From positions 13,932,552-13,996,551 of the forward strand of contig CM119269.1 in assembly GCA_051294375.1 (NCBI GenBank): 64,000 nucleotides of DNA. The letters are read 5' to 3'. The DNA comes from Paraspadella gotoi (taxonomy: Eukaryota; Chaetognatha). Both the position numbers and the translations under genes were made by a program. Below the pieces are notes generated by a model. It saw nothing but the letters and a program-made list of their open reading frames with translations, did no database searches and was not told the origin of the DNA. Positions 19,195-34,623 of this stretch are shown here, one piece after another; the stretch's first letter is position 1; each line of letters begins with the position of its first letter.

Positions 19195-20632
19195 AAAAAT
19201 CCAGGTTCCTCATTAGTCGGCACAGCAGATAAGAAGTGATGGCAAGACATCGTGTTTATCTAATTGCCGAGATAAGATGATCCAGACGTGAGAGAGAGAG
19301 AGAGAAGAGAGAGAAGATTGACCAAAGATTTTTTTTCCTTTCCCCCCTTTTGCATTTCCCCAAAAACCATCTTTTCCAAACTGGGATGTGACCCAGTCTT
19401 AGAAGAGAGAGGTTCCCAAACAAATTTCTTTTCTATACCCCTCCCCCCCCCCACCCTCTCTTTCTAATCTTCGTCTCCCAATTTTACCAGATCTGTTGTC
19501 TTAATCTATTTTCTTTACATCCTCAAACAAAATTCCCCCTTACCATCACAGGAAAGAATTAGCTAGAGCCAAAATAAAAGAATTTGGTTAGCGCTGTCAG
19601 CGCTAAAAGGTGGTTGGATTTACTAGTTTGGCATTGCTTTAATTGTATTATTTTAACTTTATAAAGGAAATACAATTAAAAAATTGCGTTTTAAATATAC
19701 ATAAAAACTTATAAAAATTCAACCCGTTTAAAAATCATTCGTGTCGCCGTCCAAGCATGCCGTTGTCACGTGCAAAATGTACAGATGTCCGTTACAACCT
19801 TCATCCCAGCTACACTCCGGCCAGATCTTTCTTTTATAATGTCTCACCGATGTGATCCGTACACTCTCCTTTGGCCGTGAGACCCCAAATGTAATCCAAG
19901 TGATCCACCAATGCGCCGTGAGTAGAACATCGTCTCACGATGTTCGGGGACGCGATCTTAGCATCTTGGATTACGTCGGCCGCGGTCTGTGAACGACGAA
20001 AAGTCGCGAGCCCGGTTATGAACACCGAAAAATTAAAAACAGCGGAAAAATGAGACATAATATTAAAAATAAGCTTTTTTAGATATGAGATATTAGTATC
20101 TGACGAAATTGCTAACAGAATGATGTATGATAAATATTTAGGGAAAACCTAGGCCCCAGAAAAGTATTTTAACAATCCCAATGATAGCGTAAATACTTTA
20201 TATCTTAAACAATTAAAAGTAAAACAGAAGGAAAGAAAATTAATAAAACAAATAGTATAAATAATAAGTAAAGATTTTTTCAATTTTCTTACTTACCAGC
20301 GAGAATATCTTTTGATCTCCCCAAAACGCGACGGTGGCGAACTTTCATTGTTTTCCAATCTAGTTAACTCGGAGGACTGATAGAACAGATTTTGACAGGA
20401 AAATATGCTTGTAATGATTTTAAACAAAACATTACAAATTGCTAAACAGCTAAACACGAACCTGAAAGAACCATAACGAACGACGGTTGAGTAAAAAACC
20501 AATAATTGTACCTGGCGAACTTGTTGATTCGAACCTAAGGATGGTAACTTCTACATCAACAGCTTTCTGATTTATCAATTATCTATGGGTTATTTATAAA
20601 TTCCGCTTACTAGTTGCCGCCCAAATGCATCT
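19195..20632. repeat. Left copy of a direct duplication covering the lipase 3' end
   Basis: This aligns along its length with about 20,647-21,960: same order, same orientation, differing mainly by one- or two-base insertions. The junction is sharp. At about 20,630 the left copy stops inside the equivalent of lipase exon 7, and sequence equivalent to about 19,195 starts again at about 20,645. The left copy tends to have extra bases, which break its reading frames. Confidence 0.85.
19810..20534 (-). pseudogene. Broken copy of acid-lipase exons 8-10
   Basis: Three stretches match exons 8, 9 and 10 of the neighbouring lipase gene: about 20,462-20,534 (73 nt against 71), 20,297-20,376 (80 against 74) and 19,810-19,986 (177 against 164). 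Every one has net insertions that shift the frame. Still readable in one frame is [14 protein letters not shown], the region around the catalytic histidine. No exons 1-7 accompany it, apart from a few bases of exon 7 at the duplication junction. It cannot encode a lipase as written. It is either a partial tandem duplicate that has decayed or, as likely, an unpolished duplicate of the same locus placed twice by the assembler. Confidence 0.75.
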
Positions 20633-20646
20633 CTCTTCTTTTTTTC

Positions 20647-20719
20647 AGGTTCCTCATTAGTCGGCATCAGAGATAAGAAGTGATGGAAGACATTGTTTAT
20701 TAATTGGAGATAAGATGAT

Positions 20720-20764
<45 letters not shown>

Positions 20765-21960
20765 CAGATCTTCCTTGCATCACATTTCACTGATGTGACC
20801 CAGTCTTGAGAAGAGAGAGGTTCCCAAACAAAATTCTTTTCTTACCCCTCCCCCCCCCACCCTCTCTTTCTAATCTTCCGTCTCCCAATTTTACCAGATC
20901 TGTTGTCTTAATCTATTTTCTTACATCCTCAAACAAAATTCCCTTACCTCACAGAAAGAATTAGCTAGAGCAAAATAAAAGAATTTGGTTAGGCTGTCAG
21001 CGCTAAAAGGTGGTTGGATACTAGTTGGATTGTTTAAATTTGTATTATTTTAACTTTATAAAGGAAATACAATTAAAAATTGGTTTTAAATATACATAAA
21101 AACTTATAAAATCAACCCGTAAAATCATTCGTGTCGCCGTCCAAGATGTCCGTTTACGTGAAATGGTACAGATGTCCGTACAACCTTCATCCCAGCTACA
21201 CTCCGGCCAGATCTTTCTTTATAATGTCCACGATGTGATCGTACACTTCTCCTTTGGCCGTGAGACCCCAAATGTAATCCAAGTGATCCAAATGCGGTGA
21301 GTGAAATCGTCTCACGATGTTGGGGACGCGATTTAGCATCTTGGATACGTCGGCCGGGTCTGTGAACGACGAAAAGTCGGCGAGGGTTATGAAACGAAAA
21401 ATTAAAAGCAGGGAAAAATAGAATAATATAAAAAAATAAGCTTTTTAGATATGAGATATTAGATATTGACGAAATTCTAACAGAATGATGTATGATAAAT
21501 ATTTAGGAAACTAGGGCAGAAAGTATTTAACATCCCAATGATAGGTAAATATTTTTATATTTAAACAATTAAAAGTAAAACAGAAGAAAAGAAAATGAAT
21601 AACAAATAGTATAAATAATAAGTAGAAATTTTTCAATTTTCTTACTTACCAGCGAGAATATCTTTGTCTCCCCAAAACGCGACGGTGGGAACTTTCATGT
21701 TTTCCAATTTGTAACTCGGAGGACTATAGAACAGATTTTGACAGGAAAAATGCTTGTAATGATTTTAAACAAACATACAAATTGTAAACAGTAAACACGA
21801 ACCTGAAAGAACCATAACGAACGAGGTTGAGTAAAAAACCATAATTGTACCTGGCGAACTTGTTGGATCGAACCTAAGGATGGTAACTCTACATCAACAG
21901 CTTTCTGATTTATCAATATCTATTGATTATTTATAAATTCCGCTTACTAGTTGCGCCAAA
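20647..21960. repeat. Right copy of the direct duplication
   Basis: This is the partner of 19,195-20,632. It contains intact exons 8, 9 and 10 of the second lipase gene and the end of exon 7, so it is the copy with conserved reading frames. A short (GA)n run lies at about 20,720-20,756, near its left end. Confidence 0.85.
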
Positions 21961-23775
21961 TGCACCATGTTTCTCACGGAGGTTCCGGCGGGAGTATGCG
22001 CCATATAAACCGGAAGTCTTGTCATGTTTAGTTCGTTAACGTCAAATCCTATTTTTAAATTTTACTTTTACAACAACTTTAAAATTTAAACTAGTTTTAG
22101 TCAAACCACCTGCGTAAAGAAAAAGCAGATTGGTGCAGATAATTTGATTGGTCGTCTTGCAGAAGATTTTGGCGATTCCGGCAATGAAGTCGTCCTTGGG
22201 CAAAAACTCTCCGACGCCGAATATTTTGAAGACGGCGTCGAGAACGGTGGTGACGCCGAGCTGGGATGGATCGGGTTTGGAACTTGGAATCGACGTCGCA
22301 GCAAATAGACAAGCTCACCTTGGCGAGCCACTTTGAGTGAACTGAATATCTTGCTGCGAACAAGGCAGCCAATTAACGAGCTCACCTTGGCGAGCCTCAA
22401 GAGCGGGCTGGAGAAAAAAATTCCCTCGCTCACCATGACGAGCCGCTTTGCAGGGCTGGACATTAAAATCCTTCGGCTCACCTTAGCGAGCCACTTGAGC
22501 GGGCTGGACATCTCCCCGACGGACGTGACCGGAGCCAGAGCGAAGAACATTTTGATTTTGGCGGCGAAGTTTTGATCCTCTGACGCTTTGGCGAAGAGAA
22601 CCTGCGTCCCTTGCGAGTGGCCTGGAGATTATTGGGCAGAGAATGGAACCGAATGGGACCGAATGGAACCGAATGTCTCGAAATTTAGAGGAAAAGAATG
22701 CAGTGGAACATTTATGTTGTCGATTTTTATTTTTTATCAACATCAACATTTTATTTAAAAAGTAAGTTGAGAAAATAAACATTCGCTTATTCTCTCTGGA
22801 ATCACAGTTTTTATTGTCTTCTTTATATTAAATTTCTTATAACTTATAATAGTTAATTAAAATGTCCTGACCCACCGACGTAGTAAACGTTTGGCTTCTG
22901 AGTTTTGGTCAACACGAATCACGAAAGACGGAAGTCGAATCTGCGATTTCATCGAAGCTTGAATTCCCCAGAACCTTGTTCGTCCTAACGAAAACTGAAT
23001 TTCTAATTCATGAATAATAAATAAATAAATGCTATTAAAATCCCCCAGTATTAGTTTTTAATGTACAATCTTTAAAATAAATTCTCCTTTGACTATTCAG
23101 ATTTTACACATTCATTAAAATGATCTCTCCTCTCTCTCTCTCTCTCTCTCCTCTCTCCTCCTGTCCCTCTTCTCTCTTCTCTCTCCACACTCTTCATCCT
23201 CATCTCTCATCCCTCTCCCTCTCTACTCTCTCCCTCCCTTCTATCCATCCGCTCCTTACACGAAGGACTCGAACGCTCCTGACCGTGTCGTCCCCTCCGA
23301 GCTGAGTCCGCTCTCGCGGCGTTCGCCGATCCAAACGCTCGCAAACCTAGATAGCGAGAAGAGAGAGAGAGAAGCAGACGAGACGATAGAGGAGAGATGA
23401 GAGAGAGAGCAGAGAGAGGAGAGCGAGAGACCGAGAGCCAGCCAGCAGCAGCACGCACGCAGCCGAGAGACGAGAGCACGCACACTCTGAAAATCCGTCC
23501 ATCACACGTCATCCATAACATTCATCCATCATTCCATCATCATCATCCATCACCCCGCATAACCGGCGTCGGCCGCGGCAACGAAGGCGAACGACTTTGA
23601 CTCTCCGGCAAATCCTGAGCCGAGCAGAAATCGACGCCGGTTTCGAGAAGGGCCGTGCATGAGACAAGAACAGGGCCGTCCGCCGGAGATCGGGGTGGCG
23701 CCCGGCGACGCAGGCCCCGCCGCGCCCGCGGAGATACAAAGGAGTCCGCGCAGCCCGTGTGCGGATTCGCAACAG
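21196..23775 (-). CDS. Second acid lipase (LIPA/LIPF family), 5' end degraded
   Basis: This is an alpha/beta-hydrolase of the lysosomal/gastric acid lipase family (triacylglycerol and cholesteryl ester hydrolysis). Intact exons are 5 (22,482-22,621), 6 (22,110-22,260), 7 (21,948-22,048), 8 (21,803-21,873), 9 (21,650-21,723) and 10 (21,196-21,359, stop TAG). Exons 5 and 7-9 have the same lengths as in the neighbouring lipase. The nucleophile elbow GHSQG spans the exon 4/5 junction. The acid residue is in [10 protein letters not shown]-type context (exons 9/10), and the histidine is in LDHLDYIWG. Exon 4 (about 22,876-22,994) reads as a lipase only after several single-base corrections and ends YYV before HSQG. 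Exons 3 (about 23,260-23,346, VWIG) and 2 (about 23,564-23,775, LMHG region) are also frameshifted. I found no exon 1. It may be a functional gene with sequence errors or a 5'-decaying paralogue. Confidence 0.75.
22313..22495 (-). repeat. Four tandem exon-end/5' splice-site modules in lipase 2
   Basis: The last bases of exon 5 and its splice donor (consensus CTCGCCAAG/gtgagc) occur four times in a row. The donor G positions are 22,481, 22,433, 22,385 and 22,318 (minus strand), with spacings of 48, 48 and 67 bases. Each module begins with a SSPL-type coding motif (sequence like AGCCCGCTCAAGTGG). The frame stays open from exon 5 through all modules. The first three donors are in the same phase (0); the fourth is displaced by one base. 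The first donor gives the same 140-nt exon as the paralogue. Confidence 0.85.
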
Positions 23776-24532
23776 GTCAGCAGACTAGTCCACTCGTGCA
23801 AGTCTTTAACCCTTTCTCGATGCAAAAAGAACTACCTAACTTTGACTCTACCCGACTCGATGTGCAGACACAACCCAACTACTGTTGCGCGCTTATCACG
23901 CCCCTTCATCCCATATTAAAAAAAATCACAAAACGCCCAACAAACCCCTGCCCGAGCTCATCAAAGTCCAGAGTTATCAATTCTAATCTAATCTCTAATC
24001 CACCATATGACATCTGGTATTCAAATGTCTATCTTAAAATTTACAGTCTTTTTAAATTTACCCCATCATAATCCTACAACTCCTAACTCGCTATTTACTT
24101 ATTCTACCCTTCCCAAATTACACCAATGTTCACCGACCTATTCTCTCTTTCGTTGGACTTGAGACCGCTAAAATTTAAACAAAATTTTCCAAAAAACAAT
24201 GTCGCTTTTAAACCATTATAACTACCGTGCTCGCAAACACACCTACCTGAACAAAAACTGTCACCATATTTTATCTCTAATCTTTCAATCTTTAATCCTA
24301 CGTGAATTAAAAACTACAATATATACAGAACATACATTTTATTATATTTTATTTTTTTATTTTGGCAAGACTATGCCACATACACCCACATCGTCGTAAC
24401 CTGTTTAACCCAAACAAACCATTCAAAAATCAAACCAGTCCGGACTTCTTCTAATGTCCACTGCCATCTCCATTCTGTCCCTGTCTGACACGCGCCAACC
24501 AGCCACCACCTCAAATTTGCAGACATCCCCTT

Positions 24533-27951
<3,419 letters not shown>

Positions 27952-28565
27952 TGTGTTTCTGTGGGGTTTAAAGGGGACGGGGGGGGGAAAATGGCATGGA
28001 CGGACGGTTTGGTCGGTCGGTCCGAGAGATGACAGACTGACAGAGAGCTTTAAAAAATATGTATCTCGATCATTACAGATTTTAAGAATTTTGATTCATT
28101 TAATCGGTCTATGTAGTGCGACAAACTGATAATAATAAGTACACCATTATGTCAGACGAGAGAGATATTAAAATGAGATTGTTTTTGAGTTAGTCAACTG
28201 TTATCCCTCAGCTCCCCCATTAGCGAGAAGAGAGAAGAGAGAGAGAGAGATGAGAGAGAGCAGAAGACCGAGAGAGAGAGAGAGAGAAGGAGATGAGCGA
28301 GAGGAGAGAGAGAGAGAGACGAGAGCGCTAAAAATCTCCGTCAACCGTGACAACGAAAGAGAGAAAAAAAAATTTCCTTTAAGTTTTTAGCGAAGCGAGC
28401 GAATTTCGCGTTTTGACGTCAAACTTTTTTTAATAAAATCGAAAAAAATCCTAAAATCTGATAAAAATTAGTTTTTGGATTTAATGCGAATCGCTATCTG
28501 CGACGACATCGCGATTCGCACGAGAGAGAGAGAGAGAGAAGAGAGAGAGAAGAGGAGAGAGAGAG

Positions 28566-28599
<34 letters not shown>

Positions 28600-28899
28600 C
28601 AATTTACTTACTCTCGCTCCACGTCAGGATTTTCTGTAATTTAGAAAACTTTGGAAGATAAACTTTTGGATTGTTAATAATGCGGGAAAAGAAAAAAATG
28701 AGTGGAAGGTGGAAAATTAATATATATTTCATTACTAATCTGAATTCGAATATTTTTTTTCGCATGGCATGGCATGCAATGAACTTGACCCATCGTACAA
28801 GGGTTTTGCAGAAAGAGAGAGCGGGGGGGGGGTTCGGGGTGTGCTTGCACTTCGATGGCGTGGCCGCGTTCGCCGTCGATCCGCAAGCGATAGCAACAT

Positions 28900-28976
<77 letters not shown>

Positions 28977-29179
28977 TGTTAGAGCGACCGCTTCGGTGAC
29001 TGCGTCTTTCTTTTCGGGTAATTAAGAAGAAAAAAAAAGGAAAGACCATCGTGGATGGAATCAGGAACGAGACGACGACGACGAAGCTTTGCTCGACCAA
29101 CAAACTCAAATAAATCATAAATTTTTTACGGACTTCAGAAATGACAGAGAGAGAGAGAGAGCGAGAGAGAGAGAGAGAG

Positions 29180-29229
<50 letters not shown>

Positions 29230-30404
29230 TAAAAATCAAATAAAAGACTCGTGGTTTGACTCGTGACTTCATGAGAAAAGAAAACAGTGACGCGCGTCGA
29301 CTATTGTTGAGGGAAACGATGACGCAGGTGGGCTGACAAAACGCCGACAGAAACGAAAGTAGGTCGCCTCACAATTGGAAAACAAAGAAGTCAAGTAATG
29401 GATGACAATTTCCAAATTTTTTTTATAGAAAAAATACGGTTGGCATTTATAGTTTATCATTTACCAATAAAACTGTGATATGTGACGAAGATGTCGAAAC
29501 TTGTTTATAATGCAACATGCTATACTACGTCTAAAGACAAACGAGTCTATTTTACACCCTCTCTCTCTCTCTCTCTCTCTTTCTTTTTCAAAGATTTCCT
29601 CGATTTCACACTACTAGATGTTTACAGATGTATTTAACGAAATCTACTATTTTCTTCTTTCATTCAGTTGCGAACGCAAATCCCTTAAGATTTAGATTAA
29701 ACAGTTTAAGGGAACATCGACTCAGCTTGGCGACCTACAGCAGTTAAGACGAAAATCCAGACCACCGATTTTAAAAACCTTTGGAAGAACGGATTTTCTT
29801 AACTAATCATGGATGTGTGAGTGACGAAATGCGAGGTGAAATGACGAAACGAACTCGGGCGTTGCCAAAAAATAAAGTAATTAATTTTGTATAATTTCAT
29901 TTTACCAGTTTTAGATTTCAACAATATACATTATACAATTTTACCATACTTGGTTTCATTTCGTAATAAAATTACATAACACTGCGCGAATCATCAGAAT
30001 TTCTAAAACACAATTAAATCAGATGGAGCACATTTTTTTGATAAATGGCGAAAACGACGACGACGAAAACGACGACGACAACCGCGACGCTCGGCAACGA
30101 TTATCGGTCAAACTTGACTCCATAACAGAAGTCAGTGAAGTGAACGATAACGATAAAGATGACGATGTCTCCCTTCGAAACACGACCATTTCGTTGTAGC
30201 AGATTACATTGACGCTCCCCACGACGCGTCCAATGTTAGACCATATGTCCGAGAGCTGGGGAGGGAGGGAAGAGAGAGGAGAGAGATGCGTGACCCTTGC
30301 GACCGAGGGGTCACCGAAGGTCAAATCCTACGCATATTTCGTCACCTGAAAATGAGGAAAAGGGTCGGGAGAAGAGGGTTCGCTAAGGTCACGATTGGAA
30401 AAAC

Positions 30405-30443
<39 letters not shown>

Positions 30444-31307
30444 GGGGTTTTAGAGTTTGGCTTTGAGAGTAGAAGCGTAAGAAAATGCGAGAAAAGTGTA
30501 GAGAACTAAACTGGAGGTTTGGTTAGTGTGAATCGGTTGATCCAAGTGAGTGAAAAGTGAAACCACGAGAAGATATTATTAAGGTGGTCGAAAACGAAGG
30601 TGATAAAATCGGATATCTGGCTTCATAGTCTATCAGGTTTGGTACACGCTTACCAGCCCCCTCCCCCACTGAATATACGACACCATCCCTTCATGACAAT
30701 TTCCTCTTTCATCACAATTCAGTATACATTTCAATTCACATCTTCTCCCCCCCCTGTCCCATTCAAACTCTGCAAATCTTCACGCAAATCTTTTTTCTCT
30801 CTCCCTCATTCACCCCGACATTTCACACTTCACCCTTCGCACTTCACCCCATCGCCTTCCTTTGAAGTCATTCACCGGATTTGGCTTAAGACTAAAAGCT
30901 TTTGCCACTCGAAAGTAAGGCGTCGTCCTTTCGTGCTGCATCGCCCTGAAGCAGCTGAAAGCAACAGGCGCAGCTTTCGCTCTGCCGCTGAGAAAATCGA
31001 TGCGAAGGTTACGTAAAGGTACTGCTAACATTGTCAAAGACATTTCCTCATTCCGCATTGTAATACACAAAATAAAAAAAATTCATGTAAAATGTACAAA
31101 TTCGTACATAGCTTTATTTGTAATGTAGTGTAAATTCATTTTAAAAAACTACGAATAAATCGATAAAAAAAATATCACATGATTTAAGGATAAAATCAGA
31201 TTTGCCAACTAAATTAATATATGACAAATACAAATTAAAAAAATAATTTTTTTTAAAATCGTAAAAAAAAATCTATTTCTGGCATCAGCGCCATTCAGCG
31301 GTCGGCG
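27952..31307. other. Intergenic, (GA)n- and (GCG)n-rich, no supported gene
   Basis: Interrupted (GA)n occurs at about 28,220-28,320, 28,520-28,600, 29,143-29,226 and 30,410-30,442. A pure (GGC)n run of about 75 bases sits at 28,900-28,976. Short (CGA)n lies near 30,055-30,085. Open stretches around 30,600-31,070 show no domain or splice structure that I recognise. Confidence 0.65.
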
Positions 31308-34300
31308 TCAACAGGATCCTAAGCATATGGAATAGTTGCAAAAGACAAAAGACGTCTTGGACCTGTTGAACTGGAACATCCTGAAGAGAAAGGTGGTGTC
31401 GTTGGCGACCGTCTCGGGGACATAATACCCGCCGATCGCCTCGTAGTTCGTTTCGGAGACGATGGGGGCGAAGTAGGCAGCGCTGGTCGACGATCCGCTC
31501 GAGTCGGGCGTGCTCCAACACTCGGTCAACTTGAGGCCAAGCGACGTCGCTAAGACGGGATCCACGACGGAGACGGCGCCGCCAAACACGGTGTTGGTCG
31601 TGACCGCGACGCCGGACGAAGACGCGGCGTCATTCACGATCGCCGATTTACAGATCGAAGAAAAATCGGCGCCGCAATGAAGACGAGTCTTGGAAATACT
31701 GATGGAAGCTAGGACCGGCGCTACTTTGATGGCGCCATCGATGGGATCGAGCGTGGCTGCGCCGGCGACGCTTTGGAGGGAGCTGTTGTTGGTCAGGACG
31801 CAGGAAACGTCGTAGGTTCGATTCAGCTTCGCCGTTCGACTGTTGACGAAGAGCTTGAAGGAGTAAGTGAGTTCGGAGTGTTGGACCGGCGCATAGGTGG
31901 TTGTGGCCGGGGGAGCGGTCTCGACCGTGCTGGTGGCGTCGGTAGCGGTACCGGTGGAGCATCGAGAAAGGTTCGGCATCGTGATGGCCAAGCTACGGAG
32001 GTCGGTTCCATCGGACGCGGAGTTGGTGAGATTGGAGTTTTTGTAGTATTCCACGGAGAAACAGTGATCTAAGATGAAGATGATTTTTAATGTAACTTAT
32101 ATACGTACGTACTACGTAGTGATGCTATATCTTAAAACTTATTATCTAATTTACTACTATTAATAAAGTAGACGAAGTAAGAAAATCCTTACCGGTGATC
32201 GTGCAAAGGAAATTCAAAACGTTGGAACAGTTGGTCGAACCCCAGGAGCCGCCCACGGTTGCTAAGCAACTTCGGTTGCCTTCGACGTAATTTCCCTCAA
32301 TTCCACTCCAAAATTCGGGCCCTACTGGTTCTCCCGTCACCCAAAACCTAAACGAATAAATGTTAATATTACATATTAATATTACATTAATTATTAAATT
32401 TATTTTCAATCTTTTTTTCAATTTATTTTCAATCTAAATTTATTTTCAATCAATAAGAAACAGATGCTGACCGCAAAGCGACATGAGCAAGAGAGAGAGA
32501 GAGAGAGAGAGGAGTTACAAAAAATGTTATCGGCAGTCTTTATTTTAATTTATCCCTTTCAAAATCCCAGTATTGACCCAAAGCCCTCTATTGGACCCAA
32601 TCATTTTTACCATGCCACGACATCGCTACGCCTCGCACCGCGCGCCTGCCACGCCCCCTTCGCTCACCAATTATCTTTCCCCTCCGGGCCCCCGTCAACG
32701 CTCAGGTTACGCTTGGCGCCGATCCACATCGGTCCCGCCGACGCGAACTGCGCGCCGACGAAAAACCACTGTGTGGGCGAGAGTAATTTTGACAGGGTGG
32801 CGCCCTCGGAGGCGCAGGTCGACGCCGCCGACTCGAAGGTCGCCGAAGATAAATGGAATTTGTAAAAGATGCCGGTGGAAGCGTCGTATTTGTAAAAGTC
32901 GGGGATGCCTTCAGGACGTTGAGAAATGGGAGTGGGTGATGGCCGATGGAGGTTGAGAAATGGGAGTGGGTGATGGCCCATGGAGGTCAGAAACGGGAGG
33001 GTAAGGAAAAGAAATTGAGAAAGATTGAGAATAATCCTTGGCTTCTGTCAAACTATTTGCATTTAGTTTACTTCTCAAAAAGAAAACTTCTTCTAAAAAT
33101 AGATGTAATAAATGAAATAAAAAAACGTGATTAATGATAGCCATTTATATATTATTTATTATATAATCAATTAACACTTAATGAGAATAATAAAGTGTTA
33201 AATTATTACGGTTAGAATACGACCGAATTATAACATTTCAATTATTTTAACATCTAAAACAAAATCAATAAAATATTATCCACGACTGATAGACCGACCA
33301 GCGCTATAGCCTAGGTAAGTTTCCGATACGAAACCGAAAAAAAAAAACTTACCCAAACGAACTTCCCTCCACATTCGAACGTCGTCGATGGCGCATGAAT
33401 TTCCCGCGATGACAGCTTTGCATCTGATGCCCCACGATTCGTACGAGCCTCTCGCCTCCGCGGGAACCTCCCACTCTTTGGCCTCTCCCGCCGAGGTGAA
33501 GTTGGAGCCTGTGGTGGCGGCGACGTCGACGGACAAGACGATCGTCGAGTCGACCCCGTTGGCGGCGATGAGATCGAACGAGGTCGGGGACTCGGACGGG
33601 TTCCCGTCGGAGCGAGAGGAGAAGCCGAATCTTTGGAAAGGGAAGAGTGTTACGAAAATTATTTTAAATTACTTATATATTAAGAGAGAGTATGTTACAC
33701 CTAAGATATAATTTATTATCTATAAGTTAGCTTTTTCATCATTACCGAGTCACTGTGACGAATCCAGGGAAATTATACCAGACTTCCTGGGGCAACGCGA
33801 ACACGATGCCGTAGGAGACCCAAGGGACGCCGTTGGCGGCGAATGCGTTGGAGGCGTTGAAGGAGTTGAGCTCGGAGGTGGCGTGAGATAAGCCGCCGGA
33901 GAATGTGACAGGGGCCGTGGTGGTGTCTTCATTGAATTTGAAGGAGGAGTTGAGGAAAAACCAATTTAGATGAAAAGTTAATTTTTTTTTTAAATTCACC
34001 AAATACATTTAATTATTTCATCAAATACATTTCATCATATACTCACTAGTGCAGCAATTCTGCCCCTCGCTGTTTTCAATTTGAAATAAATGAGATCCAT
34101 TGGTCCCAAGCGTGTCGTCAAAGCGGAGACGACCGCGGGGCGTCACCTCGATACGCAAACTCTTTGTTGGATCGCCATAAATTGGCAACGATTGAGCACA
34201 TGATACCTAAAATTTCAAACCAATATATAGTTAGAAAAGGGTACCAACAAATAGTTTCTAGATTCGTGAATAAAAATAACACTTTTACCCGAATGTTCAG

Positions 34301-34378
34301 TGGCGAATAAAGTGCAGAGGAAATAGAACCGCATGAAATCTCAATTAATAATATCGAGAGAATGTTCACGAATATCAT
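31308..34378 (-). CDS. Gene A: secreted F5/8C-CTLD-ZP protein
   Basis: Seven exons, all phases consistent, no stops: 34,289-34,378; 34,047-34,206; 33,746-33,926; 33,353-33,630; 32,668-32,908; 32,193-32,347; 31,308-32,068 (stop TGA). Predicted length is 621 residues. Signal peptide MIFVNILSILLIEISCG. Residues about 31-84 form a small unrecognised module ending NCC. About 90-235 is an F5/8-type C (discoidin) fold with SFDL and a WGIRC...C...MW ending. About 237-368 is a CTLD (STCASEGA, MWIG, SCLA, FLC); it has EPV rather than EPN, so canonical calcium-dependent sugar binding is uncertain. About 370-621 is a ZP module ending FCNYSICLGSC, with the stop immediately after the last cysteine. There is no furin site, TM helix or GPI signal, so it is probably secreted and could polymerise or bind other ZP proteins. 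It is a paralogue of gene B, 245 bp away in tandem. Confidence 0.92.
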
Positions 34379-34623
34379 TTTGTTTGAAGATATAAATAAA
34401 AGCTTAAAAAATAAAATGTAACGAAACTAAAAAAATAGATTAAATTTGCACACATGGTGATTTGTGTGGCGGTACACTTGCCACAAATGCATAATTTTCC
34501 ATTTTTTGAAAAAAACGTAAAAAGGTAACTAAATCAACCTAAGCCTAATTATTTGGTCAAATGAATAATATAGGCTAATGAAGCCTAAAAGTATAAGCGA
34601 TCAACGACTAAAATCTAAAATAT

